From: an uncultured Acetatifactor sp.
GTDB lineage: Bacteria > Bacillota > Clostridia > Lachnospirales > Lachnospiraceae
Assembly (NCBI GenBank): GCA_947629645.1
Contig: CANREV010000017.1
Span: 1-64,000 of the forward strand
Reading direction: 5' to 3'
DNA: 64,000 nt
The translations under genes and the position numbers were made by a program. This document shows positions 28,043 through 37,219 of the stretch, piece by piece (the first letter of the stretch is position 1; each line of letters opens with the position of its first letter). The notes beneath the pieces are model-generated. The model saw nothing but the letters and a program-made list of their open reading frames with translations. It had not been told where the DNA came from and ran no database searches.

Positions 28043-29824
28043 TTATTTTAATTCATAATCCAGCGTTTCCACATTGCTGGTGTTTCCAATAGAACCGTTG
28101 AAATAAGAACTGTGATTCTCAACTGAATAATATTCACATTCCATCATCATATTATCTATAATATCATTGCAATAACTTCCATCCGCCATAAAAACTGCAG
28201 AATAGTGGGCTCCCGTGATGATATTTCTCGCCACAATATTTTCATAGTCTGCTGTAAAGTCCAGACCCTCAACAGGTTCGTCAGGGACCGTTGCATTTCC
28301 AAGTTCCACGCCAAAGCCGTGAAAGAAATCACTTTTACCCCTGTTATTGTCAGTGATAATATTAGAAAAAATCACATTGCGGTAGGCCGAACGCACCGCT
28401 TTAATCCCGCTGCCGGAGTTCCCGCTCACTGTATTTTCCAAAAGAATATTATACGCAGTATTGTCAAGTGAAATCCCAGGCAATTTTGCTGTGGAAGACC
28501 CATCCGGCAGCCGTCCCGCGCCCAGTATAAAATCCGCTGCAAGATCTTCATCTGTCTGCCTGTTACGGTCTCCGTTTCTGCGTACCACATTACCCTTTAC
28601 ATAAGTGCCAAATGTTCCGTAGTCCAGGCACATACCTTCTTTTTCATTATCCTCGATTAAGTTATCGACAATATAGTTCATATAGCCGCTATCACTATAA
28701 ATTCCTGACGAATAATTACTCTGTACTGAATTATGGATAATAACATTATTATGGGGAGCATCCACTATATCATACAAATGGATATCTTTAAACTCGTTAT
28801 ACGGCGTGTAAATATTTTCTAATTCAACTGCGCATAAAACAATTCCCGCATTCAGATTTCTTGTTCCCTGATTTTCATACACGGAATTTCCTTCTATAAT
28901 GCAGTCCGAAATATTGCCATCAAAAAATACCGCGCCATTACCGTTATTATAAATAGAATTATTTACCAAATTAACAGAACTGCAATCACCCATAACGCAT
29001 ACAGCTTTGCATACGGCATTTGTAATCTCGTTTTTCCACAATAAAACATTTGAACTTTCTATAACATAGATACCCTGCTGAAACCCGCCGGACAATTTCA
29101 CGTCATAAACGCCTGCGTTCTTTACCCTTTCCAGCATAATGGCATAGTCCACGTTGCTGTCTCCTGCAATCACCACCCCGTTCCCCTGTATAATTACATT
29201 GGAAGGGACTCTGAGCGTTTCGTCCAACACCAGCTCAGATGCCTGAATCTCAATCACACAATTTACATTTTCGATCATAAACTGATTTAGTTCAGATGCA
29301 GAAGCACCCGAAAAATATACCCTGTTTTGAAAGTCAAGGCTTTCTTTCACTTTCAGGAGAGAATTACTGTAGATTTCCTTCCAGTTATACTCAGGCGTAT
29401 AAAAAACATGCGGGTCGATTCCCAGCGCATCTATCCTGTCCAAGACCTGCAGTTCAGCCATCAAAGTACCCGCATCCTGGGCGTCCATACGTTCCAGGGG
29501 GGGCAGACGGTACAATGTCAATATACTTTCCCGATCCACATCAGCCAGCTGGATGTTTTCCGAATCAACATACATACCGGTCTGAGACGCATCGGCATAT
29601 ACAAGAGTATTCCTTATATCCGCAAAATCCCTTACATAATCCTCAGTTACAGGATCACTTTTCCCTTCCGGTACCTCATTCCCCGCACTGTCAGCAATTT
29701 CGATTTCTGCATTTTCACCAATGTTTTCCGCTCCCTGATATTCTCTGTAATAAATAACACATCCGACAATCACATACACTAATATAAGAATCAGACAGGC
29801 TTTCCCTTTTTTTGACTTAATCAA
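28043..29824 (-). CDS. Membrane-anchored right-handed parallel beta-helix protein
   Basis: 593 residues: a short basic N-terminus, one membrane helix (about 8-25, ACLILILVYVIVGCVIYY), a linker, and from about residue 185 a series of Asn-rich coils (VIIHNSVQSNYSSGIYSDSGYMN, LLENTVSGNSGSGIK) typical of pectate-lyase-like parallel beta-helices (PbH1 repeats). It is probably outside the cell, anchored in the membrane, binding or cutting a polysaccharide. The start is TTG 29824, with GGAG at 29833-29836; the apparent start at 29929 overlaps the -35 box and cannot be transcribed. No catalytic residues can be assigned. Confidence 0.8.
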   Translation of the reverse strand: MIKSKKGKACLILILVYVIVGCVIYYREYQGAENIGENAEIEIADSAGNEVPEGKSDPVTEDYVRDFADIRNTLVYADASQTGMYVDSENIQLADVDRESILTLYRLPPLERMDAQDAGTLMAELQVLDRIDALGIDPHVFYTPEYNWKEIYSNSLLKVKESLDFQNRVYFSGASASELNQFMIENVNCVIEIQASELVLDETLRVPSNVIIQGNGVVIAGDSNVDYAIMLERVKNAGVYDVKLSGGFQQGIYVIESSNVLLWKNEITNAVCKAVCVMGDCSSVNLVNNSIYNNGNGAVFFDGNISDCIIEGNSVYENQGTRNLNAGIVLCAVELENIYTPYNEFKDIHLYDIVDAPHNNVIIHNSVQSNYSSGIYSDSGYMNYIVDNLIEDNEKEGMCLDYGTFGTYVKGNVVRRNGDRNRQTDEDLAADFILGAGRLPDGSSTAKLPGISLDNTAYNILLENTVSGNSGSGIKAVRSAYRNVIFSNIITDNNRGKSDFFHGFGVELGNATVPDEPVEGLDFTADYENIVARNIITGAHYSAVFMADGSYCNDIIDNMMMECEYYSVENHSSYFNGSIGNTSNVETLDYELK

Positions 29825-29900
29825 CGGCAGTTCTCCTTTTTGCGCAGCATAATATGCATTTATATTTTTCTTCTGCTTCAAAGATAATACTTTCCCATGA

Positions 29901-29929
29901 ATTATAGCATATTCAAAAAAAATAGACAA
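29901..29929 (-). promoter_or_regulatory. Promoter of the beta-helix gene
   Basis: On the minus strand TTGTCT (29924-29929) and TATAAT (29901-29906) are 17 bases apart, and TGC before TATAAT makes an extended -10. Transcription should start near 29894, giving a leader of about 70 bases to the TTG start at 29824. Confidence 0.75.
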
Positions 29930-30034
29930 GTCAACCGATATTTGCTATTTTAAACTAATATTTACGATTTAAACTAATCTCTATGATCTTGAAACACATA
30001 ATCAATTCATTCCTCTTCATTATCCTTTAAAAAA

Positions 30035-30083
30035 GGCTGTTGCTTCGGTAAATAATCTACCGTTTCCTGCAACAGCCCTTTTT
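30035..30083 (-). terminator. Rho-independent terminator after the GH43-like gene
   Basis: GGCTGTTGC (30035-30043) pairs with GCAACAGCC (30069-30077), extended by A/T pairs; a second inner stem CGGTA/TACCG lies at 30046-30062. A run of T follows on the minus strand and a shorter one on the plus strand, so it could work both ways. It starts about 15 bases after the stop at 30098. Confidence 0.85.
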
Positions 30084-30097
30084 CATGCTCATTTCAT

Positions 30098-32269
30098 TTA
30101 TCGCAATCTGGTTCCGACACCCGTAACATCATCAAAGGTCCAGACTTCTCCATTCGGGAACTCATGATAGCCTCTGTAAGAAGTTCCATAGGTGAGATCA
30201 AAATAATAAGAAGCATTTGTCTGAGGATCTACCCACCACCCCTTAATCATGCATCCATATTCATTATAGCGAACCCACTTGCCCACATTTCCCGCATCAT
30301 CAGCCTGCGATTCCTGGAATACCCATTTATCTTTAGCAACAGCACCCTGCTGCACGTTGTCCAGCCAATACCATTGCCCTGTTCCAGGATCATAAATCTC
30401 CTTGCCGCGGTATGCCGGATCATCCGTGTGATAACCCTGACGCTCTCCCTTCTCATACCAATACAGAATCCCTGTGCCAGCGTCAGGATACCAGCCATCA
30501 ATAGCAGTTCCATCATATTGATCAAAATAGTAAAGCCTGCCGTTTATATCATGATAGCCATAAAGCATTACGCCTGTCACATCATCATAATACACCCATT
30601 TGGTACCTCCGCCATTCGTAGGAATCTCTTGCAAGCCATACTGCATTGCTCCTGTCACCTTGTCAAAATACCAGAACCCCCATTCAGCGTTGTCCGCTGT
30701 TCCGGGAATGTGACGGTGATCCTCACCGTAAATCATCTTCCCTTCATAATCATAACGAACCCACTTCCAGTTCGATTTATCCATGCTATAGCCGTTTGGA
30801 TTCATATTATACTCATCTTTGAAAACAGGCAGATAAACATCTTTATCTTGAGCCATAGCGCCCATATTGTCGCTGTCCAGCCAATACCAGGCGTTGGTGC
30901 CGGGATCATAAATTTCCTTGCCGCGGTTCACGAGTCCCTGGCGCACACCACCTTCATACCAGTACTGCACAAACTGTGAACCATAACGGGGCGCCCTGTA
31001 ACTTTCCTTCTTATACCAGCCCATCTGCACAGGCGCCGCCGGGTCACCCGATCTGCCGGCATACCGGGTAGTAGCCTTCAAATCCCAGATTACCTTGATT
31101 GCATTGGGATCTGTCACCGTGATCACGGTACCGTGCCGACACTCTTTTTTACTTCCATCAGCACCCCAACCTGTGATTCTGTGCTGGTTTTCCTCCAAAA
31201 ATCCCGTATATTGATCCAGCCTCCCTGTAGTGGCAATCGAAGCCACGCTCACATGAACTCCTCTTAACCCGTCATGTTCATCAGGAGGATAATCGGCCAG
31301 TTTATCAGTATACAAATAGTAATTTCCCTTATACTTAGTAAGACAAGGACCTTCAAAACCTGTCACAGCGTCATCGCAGACTAGTTCCCAATTACTTGGA
31401 TTCTGGCAGCTATCCAAAGACAAGTTTTTAGTACGCCAGATTTCATTAGTGACACCGTCTTTTTTCACTGAAAGGTAATAATATCCGCCATCCTTGTAAA
31501 GCGAACTGTCAATGCGGTTGTCAATATTCACATTTGTATAAGATGGCAGATTAATAGGAACTGCCTCTGAATAAGTCACCACCGGAGGAGCGCCTGGGTT
31601 AGATACAGGATCCCCATTTGCCGGGACGGACAATCCTGAAGCTTTAATCAGATAAGGCTGAAGCGTATCATTTTCAGACTTATCTCCATGGAACTGGGCA
31701 TAATAGCCAAGGCAAACAGTAATCCAGACAGTTCCATCGTCATCCACCATAAAATCCGGTGCCACCGCATCCCAATTATTACCATACTTATTCTGTCCGG
31801 GAGGCGTTCCTTTAACTGAAACGTTACTCGAACTTCCGCTGTTGGGATAACTCCAATGCGTCAGATCCTTGGAATAGCCTATCATGGGAATATAACGCAT
31901 TCCCGAAGCCGTAGAACTTGCATAGCCTGACAACATCCAAAAATATCCATCCTTATATATCAGGCTGGGATCATGAAGGGTAGAGACATTATACGGTGTA
32001 TTAGGCAACCACGCGCTTTCAGCCGAATTTGGCGTGGAATCCACATACGCCTCTGCCAATTCATAAAAATTGATTCCGTCCGTTGACCAGTATAAGGTAT
32101 CTGTATTATCCTCATCACTCTCCCAGAAAGCTCCCAACAATATCTCATTGGGATAACCTGATGCCGCGCCAGCAGAAAAAGACGAAGCCATCCAGGAGCA
32201 AAACAGAGACAACACAAAAACCACACCTGTGCACAGACATCTGCTTTTCCTTTTCTTTGTCATTACCAC
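30098..32269 (-). CDS. Secreted GH43-like glycosidase with cell-wall-binding repeats
   Basis: 723 residues. A signal peptide (about 1-37) is followed by a five-bladed propeller catalytic domain of the GH43 type. Candidate catalytic residues are Asp100 (LHDPSL), Asp172 (APDFMVDDDG) and Glu306 (GFEGPCL). From about residue 410 to the end there are repeats such as YDPGTNAWYWLD, WVRYDYEGKMIYG and YYDDVTGVMLYGYHDINGRLYYFD, resembling choline/cell-wall-binding repeats. GH43 enzymes act on arabinofuranosyl, xylosyl or galactofuranosyl-like linkages. It is likely wall-attached and acts on self or dietary glycan. GTG 32269 has AGGAGG 5 bases upstream; ATG 32263 is possible. Confidence 0.85.
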   Translation of the reverse strand: MVMTKKRKSRCLCTGVVFVLSLFCSWMASSFSAGAASGYPNEILLGAFWESDEDNTDTLYWSTDGINFYELAEAYVDSTPNSAESAWLPNTPYNVSTLHDPSLIYKDGYFWMLSGYASSTASGMRYIPMIGYSKDLTHWSYPNSGSSSNVSVKGTPPGQNKYGNNWDAVAPDFMVDDDGTVWITVCLGYYAQFHGDKSENDTLQPYLIKASGLSVPANGDPVSNPGAPPVVTYSEAVPINLPSYTNVNIDNRIDSSLYKDGGYYYLSVKKDGVTNEIWRTKNLSLDSCQNPSNWELVCDDAVTGFEGPCLTKYKGNYYLYTDKLADYPPDEHDGLRGVHVSVASIATTGRLDQYTGFLEENQHRITGWGADGSKKECRHGTVITVTDPNAIKVIWDLKATTRYAGRSGDPAAPVQMGWYKKESYRAPRYGSQFVQYWYEGGVRQGLVNRGKEIYDPGTNAWYWLDSDNMGAMAQDKDVYLPVFKDEYNMNPNGYSMDKSNWKWVRYDYEGKMIYGEDHRHIPGTADNAEWGFWYFDKVTGAMQYGLQEIPTNGGGTKWVYYDDVTGVMLYGYHDINGRLYYFDQYDGTAIDGWYPDAGTGILYWYEKGERQGYHTDDPAYRGKEIYDPGTGQWYWLDNVQQGAVAKDKWVFQESQADDAGNVGKWVRYNEYGCMIKGWWVDPQTNASYYFDLTYGTSYRGYHEFPNGEVWTFDDVTGVGTRLR

Positions 32270-32365
32270 ACATACCTCCTTATATATTTTATTCTAAAAT
32301 TGCATCCTGCTTCCTCTTGCATAATAAAAATCCGCAATCATTCTATATCCAGTCATTAAATCGTT

Positions 32366-33445
32366 TTAGGACACCAGCCAGTTCCATACCGCTTTAAATC
32401 CACGTGTTGCCAGCCTTTCCGAAGGTTTTTTCAGGAATCTGTTCCATCCCAGGGCCAGCAAAAGTACTGTCACAAAAGTAAGACCGGTCAGCCATACTGC
32501 GGATAAACCGCAGGGCTGCACATATTTAGTCATAAAATTAATAACCGGAACATGAAACATAAAGAATTCTAACTGAATTCCGGCCAGCCATGTTACCGGC
32601 TTCCATGCAAACAGCCGAGAACAAATACCGCCATCAAACGCAAAAACAAACATAACAATGCAGAAATATAACACAAAAACTGCTCTTCCCCATGAATTCT
32701 GTTTTGCCACAAACAAATATCCCGTCAAAAACAGTATGCCTGCCTCGCAAAGACTGAATCCTGCCATACTCTGCAACTCGTGCCCGCTCCGCCATTTCCT
32801 CATTCGCTCCGCCATTTCACTCCAGACAGCGGCTGTCATCATCCCCATGAAAAATTCCATCACGCGCAACAGCGGCGAACAGTGAATATTAAAGTTCCAA
32901 AATGTATCCGGATAAAAAAACTGAATCTCTTCAATCCCGTAACGAATCAGAAATACCGCGGGAAACAGTATCCATATCTTTCTTTTTTTCAAAATCAGAC
33001 GTAGCAAAACCGGCGTACAAAACCAACAGAACAGCAAACAAGACAAAAACCATGAAGGTCCGTTAAAAGAAAAAAATATTCCTTCAATATGACTCCACGA
33101 ATGAAGCAATAACAAATTAAGTAACGCTTTCAGCGCTGTTTGCCACCGAAAAATATCTGTCGGCGCCATGCTCAACAGACAGAGCAAAAAACAGGCAAGA
33201 TGCAACGGCCAGACTCCTGAAAGTTTTTTTATAACATAACGAACCGAACCACCCCATGAACACGTTTGGTCAACTCCTCCACCGCGCGAATAACAAATCA
33301 AAAAACCGGAAGCCACAAAAAAAAATTCACAACCCCTGGCTCCCAGATCACAGGGAGGATTTTGCATCCAGCTGTGCCACCAAAAAATCAGCCAAATCGC
33401 AATGACTTTTAATCCGCTGATACTGTAGATTCTTTTTTTATCCAT
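32366..33445 (-). CDS. Acyltransferase 3 family membrane protein
   Basis: 359 residues with about ten membrane helices. The opening ISGLKVIAIWLIFWWHSWMQ has the conserved His of acyltransferase 3 proteins and GCEFFFVASGFLICY is the second family block. These proteins O-acylate (often O-acetylate) extracellular or lipid-linked polysaccharides. ATG 33445 is chosen because GGGAG lies 6 bases upstream; the longer frame begins with GTG without such a site. It is transcribed together with the YfhO gene upstream (45 bases apart). Confidence 0.88.
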   Translation of the reverse strand: MDKKRIYSISGLKVIAIWLIFWWHSWMQNPPCDLGARGCEFFFVASGFLICYSRGGGVDQTCSWGGSVRYVIKKLSGVWPLHLACFLLCLLSMAPTDIFRWQTALKALLNLLLLHSWSHIEGIFFSFNGPSWFLSCLLFCWFCTPVLLRLILKKRKIWILFPAVFLIRYGIEEIQFFYPDTFWNFNIHCSPLLRVMEFFMGMMTAAVWSEMAERMRKWRSGHELQSMAGFSLCEAGILFLTGYLFVAKQNSWGRAVFVLYFCIVMFVFAFDGGICSRLFAWKPVTWLAGIQLEFFMFHVPVINFMTKYVQPCGLSAVWLTGLTFVTVLLLALGWNRFLKKPSERLATRGFKAVWNWLVS

Positions 33446-33490
33446 TGCAGTCTCCCAGATAATTTCCACCTGTAAATTATCCTTGCGTCA

Positions 33491-35848
33491 TTATAACATA
33501 GTTTTTTTGCATCGTCCACCGGAAACGCCAAAATAAATACAACATCCTAAAATTCCCAGAATGCTCAGGGCAATTCCTAATTTATAAGGCGTATAGTCGT
33601 AAATAAATTCTATCGTATTTTCCCCTTCTCCGATCCTGACAGCCATCATTCCATTAATATCCAGGATTTCACGCTGCTCCCCATTCACGGCTGCTTTCCA
33701 GTATTTGTCATAAGGCACGCTGAAGAAAGCATATTTCTCCCTATCCGCAGTAATAGTAGAAGTAAAACGATTATTCCCTGTAACAAAGTCCTGACTGCAC
33801 TCTTTCCGTCTCTGCCCAGTTACTTCCTCCAGATATTCCAAGTTGATCCGGTCCAGATTTTCCTCAGAAAAATGTTCCAGACAATCGCGCACTTTTTCCT
33901 CATCCTCATCTTTCACCACCAGATAATTCAACATACCCATGGGCCGCCTGTCTGTGTCCAGATAAAGCTGATATTCTGTTTCCGTCATATAGTCATCATA
34001 TGTAAAACCAATGGGGAGCGCATTCTCATTTTCATAACAATACAATGTCTGACCATTGCTGTTTGTGACAGTACCAGTGAAAGTGTATTCCGGCTCTTCC
34101 TGAAGAGATATAATATATTTTGCTCCTACCAGTTCTCTGTAACCTTTAGATACCGCATTCGTCCATGTACTCCTGCCTGCACCCTGAGTCTGATAAAACT
34201 CTGTCACAGCAGGATGAACCGTACTGATAAATGAATTTATTGAAGGCAGGCTGTTGGTCATGGCAAAATTATAGTAGCTATAACCTATCCATTCATCAAA
34301 ATAGTAACGATACGGCAAAATATCCTGTTCCAACTGGGAAGGTATATCAGTCAGATACGTTGCAATGCTTTCCGAAAAACTTTTATTCATGGAATTAAAA
34401 TCCAAATTTGTATTATCCGGCCATACCTGATAGCTCTGAATTGAAAACATAAGTACAAAGCCACTGTAAATCGCAGTCAAAACACAAAGGTATTTCTCTC
34501 TTTTGCTTTTAAAAAAGCAAATAACCAACAGCACCAGAACAATACCCACAATACCAAGCCACAGGCCTGCGAAATACCGCCCTGTCTGCCAGACAATTTT
34601 ATCTCCTGCCTGATTCCACTTCACGATTAACGTCATAAAAACATAGAGTGCGTAGAGTATCGCCGTAAGGAACGCGGCTTCCTTAATTTTATACTCCTCC
34701 GGATTTTCCAGCACTTTCCCTGTTACCAGCGCCATCAAAAGAATCAGCATAAAATACCAGCGCCTGTAGGCTTCCGCCGAAAAAAACGTAAAAGCGCTGT
34801 TGAAAACAGGTACAGCGGCAATCACCAGACCCGCTTTCATCATAATACTCCACACGTCATTTTTAGACAGAACATATGCCAGCACGAACACAATGCCAAA
34901 TAAAGGCAGCCAGGCAGCGTTAGAGTACCAGTTCGACCATGAAATACCAGTTTGACGACTCATGGGTTCCGCCGGAACCAGCACTGCTTTCAAAAGCATC
35001 AGCCAGTCCGCAGTGGACATACTGAACCAGTTTTCCCCCATAATATGATTAGACGCTCTGCTGTTCCCCAGAGTACCTACAACAGCGGGAACCAACAGCG
35101 CACCTGCTGTCATCATACCGAACGCCCCCCCCATTATACATCTGCCTATAGGCTTCCAGATCTCTCCCGCCGCCTGGCGCCGCTTCGCCGGAGTTTCTCC
35201 AGACAGCCCTTTTAACTGGGGGATCAGGTATTTCACCACATAAAAAAGTACCAGAAACAGAACCTCTCCTACAAAGAAAACATAATTGCACAGTACATTG
35301 AGAACACAGGCTAAAACCAAACCTCCGCGTTTCCCTTCCTCCACCAGCCGTTCCAATCCGACCATCATCAAAGGGAACAGCGCAATAACATCCATGAAAT
35401 GGTAAAATACAATGCTGGCGCACTGAAAACCGGAAAAGGTATAAAGCATGGATGCCAGAATGATCACTGTCTTTTTGGTAAGATGCCGCTCCAGATACAT
35501 GGCAGATGTAGCGCCTGCCACTCCCAGCTTCAGGATAATCATCCAGCCGATCAGCTTAGGCACCATCCGACTGGGAAAAAGAAAAGAAAGCCATGTAAAA
35601 ATGCTTCCAAAATTATAAAAAGAAAGAGACTCTAAGAAATTTCCGCCCAGATCAATCGCCCAATTCCACAAAAGATTTCCCGATTTCACCGTATCATTCA
35701 TTAACATCTGAAACGGGATTTCCTGTGCAGCGAAATCATTCGTCATAGCAAAATAGCCGCCGTCCCTGATCAGAAAGGGCAGACAGGCCGCCATGGCCAC
35801 CGTCAGATTCACAAAAAAAGCCAATAACCAACAATTTCTTCTCTTCAT
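33491..35848 (-). CDS. YfhO-family multi-span membrane protein
   Basis: 785 residues with about 13 membrane helices. The N-terminal DGGYFAMTNDFAAQEIPFQM and the C-terminal extracellular region with YKLGIALSILG after NTIEFIYDYTP match the YfhO family. YfhO proteins are GT-C-like and in Firmicutes are linked to glycosylation of lipoteichoic acid or surface glycans with lipid-linked sugars. ATG 35848 has AGAGG 7 bases upstream; the longer frame uses TTG 35887. A promoter lies 160 bases upstream. Confidence 0.85.
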   Translation of the reverse strand: MKRRNCWLLAFFVNLTVAMAACLPFLIRDGGYFAMTNDFAAQEIPFQMLMNDTVKSGNLLWNWAIDLGGNFLESLSFYNFGSIFTWLSFLFPSRMVPKLIGWMIILKLGVAGATSAMYLERHLTKKTVIILASMLYTFSGFQCASIVFYHFMDVIALFPLMMVGLERLVEEGKRGGLVLACVLNVLCNYVFFVGEVLFLVLFYVVKYLIPQLKGLSGETPAKRRQAAGEIWKPIGRCIMGGAFGMMTAGALLVPAVVGTLGNSRASNHIMGENWFSMSTADWLMLLKAVLVPAEPMSRQTGISWSNWYSNAAWLPLFGIVFVLAYVLSKNDVWSIMMKAGLVIAAVPVFNSAFTFFSAEAYRRWYFMLILLMALVTGKVLENPEEYKIKEAAFLTAILYALYVFMTLIVKWNQAGDKIVWQTGRYFAGLWLGIVGIVLVLLVICFFKSKREKYLCVLTAIYSGFVLMFSIQSYQVWPDNTNLDFNSMNKSFSESIATYLTDIPSQLEQDILPYRYYFDEWIGYSYYNFAMTNSLPSINSFISTVHPAVTEFYQTQGAGRSTWTNAVSKGYRELVGAKYIISLQEEPEYTFTGTVTNSNGQTLYCYENENALPIGFTYDDYMTETEYQLYLDTDRRPMGMLNYLVVKDEDEEKVRDCLEHFSEENLDRINLEYLEEVTGQRRKECSQDFVTGNNRFTSTITADREKYAFFSVPYDKYWKAAVNGEQREILDINGMMAVRIGEGENTIEFIYDYTPYKLGIALSILGILGCCIYFGVSGGRCKKTML

Positions 35849-36009
35849 TAAATATCCTCTCCCCAGTTTTTCATGAATGACTCGCAATGCCTGTATAAAT
35901 CCACAGGCTCATGCTTATCCACAAAACCATGTTAAATCCGCCTGCAAAAAACTCAATTTAAAAAACTTTATTTATTAAAATCCTTTTATGACAGCATGAA
36001 ATCTTAGTC

Positions 36010-36038
36010 ATTATATCAGATTATACATTGCCGCGCAA
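36010..36038 (-). promoter_or_regulatory. Promoter of the YfhO/acyltransferase operon
   Basis: On the minus strand TTGCGC (36033-36038) and TATAAT (36010-36015) are separated by 17 bases. The leader would be about 155 bases long. Confidence 0.55.
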
Positions 36039-36056
36039 TGAAATTTCCAGATTATT

Positions 36057-36090
36057 CGTAACAGTTCCGGCCAGAGGGTGAACTGTTACG
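36057..36090. promoter_or_regulatory. 11-base inverted repeat between divergent promoters
   Basis: CGTAACAGTTC (36057-36067) and GAACTGTTACG (36080-36090) are perfect complements with a 12-base loop. The repeat lies between the leftward and rightward -35 boxes, where a shared regulator could control both. It could also be a short interspersed palindromic element. The rest of 35849-36300 contains no gene. Confidence 0.5.
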
Positions 36091-36104
36091 CCGATGCAGA
36101 CGCG

Positions 36105-36133
36105 TTGTTGCTTCTTATAATTTATGATATAAT
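36105..36133 (+). promoter_or_regulatory. Promoter upstream of the GlfT1-like gene
   Basis: TTGTTG (36105-36110) and TATAAT (36128-36133) are 17 bases apart. A second TATAAT at 36198-36203, preceded by the same CATGA-type bases but with a poor -35, may be an additional start. ATG is at 36301. Confidence 0.55.
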
Positions 36134-36300
36134 GACTTTATTCCAAACTGGGGACGGCCGGATGGCCATCAAAATGATGAATGTTCTTCATTCATGATAT
36201 AATAAACCATATTCAAGACAGATGGAGCAGGAATGGCTTATTCGTAGAAAGCGATCATAGCCTTTCCATAACTATAAAGATATCCAGAGGATGATGTTTC

Positions 36301-37200
36301 ATGAACATAGGCGTTGTTATTGTGACTTACAACAGACTGGAAAAATTAAAGAAATGCCTGACGGCTTACGAAAAGCAGACTTTTCTGCCTGCTTTCCTGC
36401 TCATTATCGACAATCATAGCACTGACGGCACCGCGGAATATCTGGATCAATGGGCAAAGACCGCAGCTCCCTTCCCAAAACATGTCAGGCACAGTTCTTC
36501 CAATACCGGCGGGGCAGGCGGCTTCTCCCAGGGTATTCAGGCCGCGCTGACATTAAATTCCGATTGGATCTGGCTCTCCGATGACGATGCGTATCCGGCG
36601 GCAAATTGTCTGGAAGTAATGGATTCCTATTACAGTTCTCTCTCCGAGAACCAGCAGTCCCAAATCGTCTCCCTCTGCGGAAAAGTGGTGGACAATAACG
36701 GTCTTTCTCCGCTTCACCGCAGGAAACTCAGACGTTCTTTTCTGCAATGTAAGGAAATTCCTCTCAACCCGTCCGACTACAACATGGAAGCAAACGAGAT
36801 TGCTCTGTTTTCCTTCGTGGGAACACTGATCCGCTCAGACGCTATCAGGCGCGCCGGCCTGCCCATCGCAGACTTTTTCATCTTTTACGATGACTCGGAA
36901 TATTCCCTGCGCATAGGAAACCTGGGAAAGATCATCTGTCTGTCCGAGGCCGTTATCCTGCACGACTCTTTGGAGAATACGATCTTACCTTACAGTTGGA
37001 AAAATTATTATATGTTCCGCAATAAACTATACACTTATGGCAGATATTTTAAAAAGAGACAGTGGGTGACTGAATATATCAAACACTTATACATGATTGC
37101 AAAATTTTACAATACTTTTTCCAGTTGGAAACAGTTTTGGCGCGCCACACGAGACGCCCTATCAGGGTGCCTTGGCATCGATGACCGCTATCTCCCCTGA
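36301..37200 (+). CDS. GlfT1-like glycosyltransferase family 2
   Basis: 299 residues. GVVIVTYNRLEKLKKCL opens a GT-A domain; SSNTGGAGGFSQGIQAAL and WLSDDDAYPAANCLEVM (DDD, about 92-98) are typical of GlfT1 and rhamnosyl/galactofuranosyl GT2 proteins, as is FYDDSEYSLRIG. It probably places the first galactofuranose on the lipid-linked acceptor, complementing the GlfT2-like enzyme at 22957. It is the only plus-strand gene right of 20 kb, and ends 19 bases from the convergent GT2 gene with no terminator between them. Confidence 0.85.
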   Translation: MNIGVVIVTYNRLEKLKKCLTAYEKQTFLPAFLLIIDNHSTDGTAEYLDQWAKTAAPFPKHVRHSSSNTGGAGGFSQGIQAALTLNSDWIWLSDDDAYPAANCLEVMDSYYSSLSENQQSQIVSLCGKVVDNNGLSPLHRRKLRRSFLQCKEIPLNPSDYNMEANEIALFSFVGTLIRSDAIRRAGLPIADFFIFYDDSEYSLRIGNLGKIICLSEAVILHDSLENTILPYSWKNYYMFRNKLYTYGRYFKKRQWVTEYIKHLYMIAKFYNTFSSWKQFWRATRDALSGCLGIDDRYLP

Positions 37201-37219
37201 AAGTATGGCTATGTGCGGC

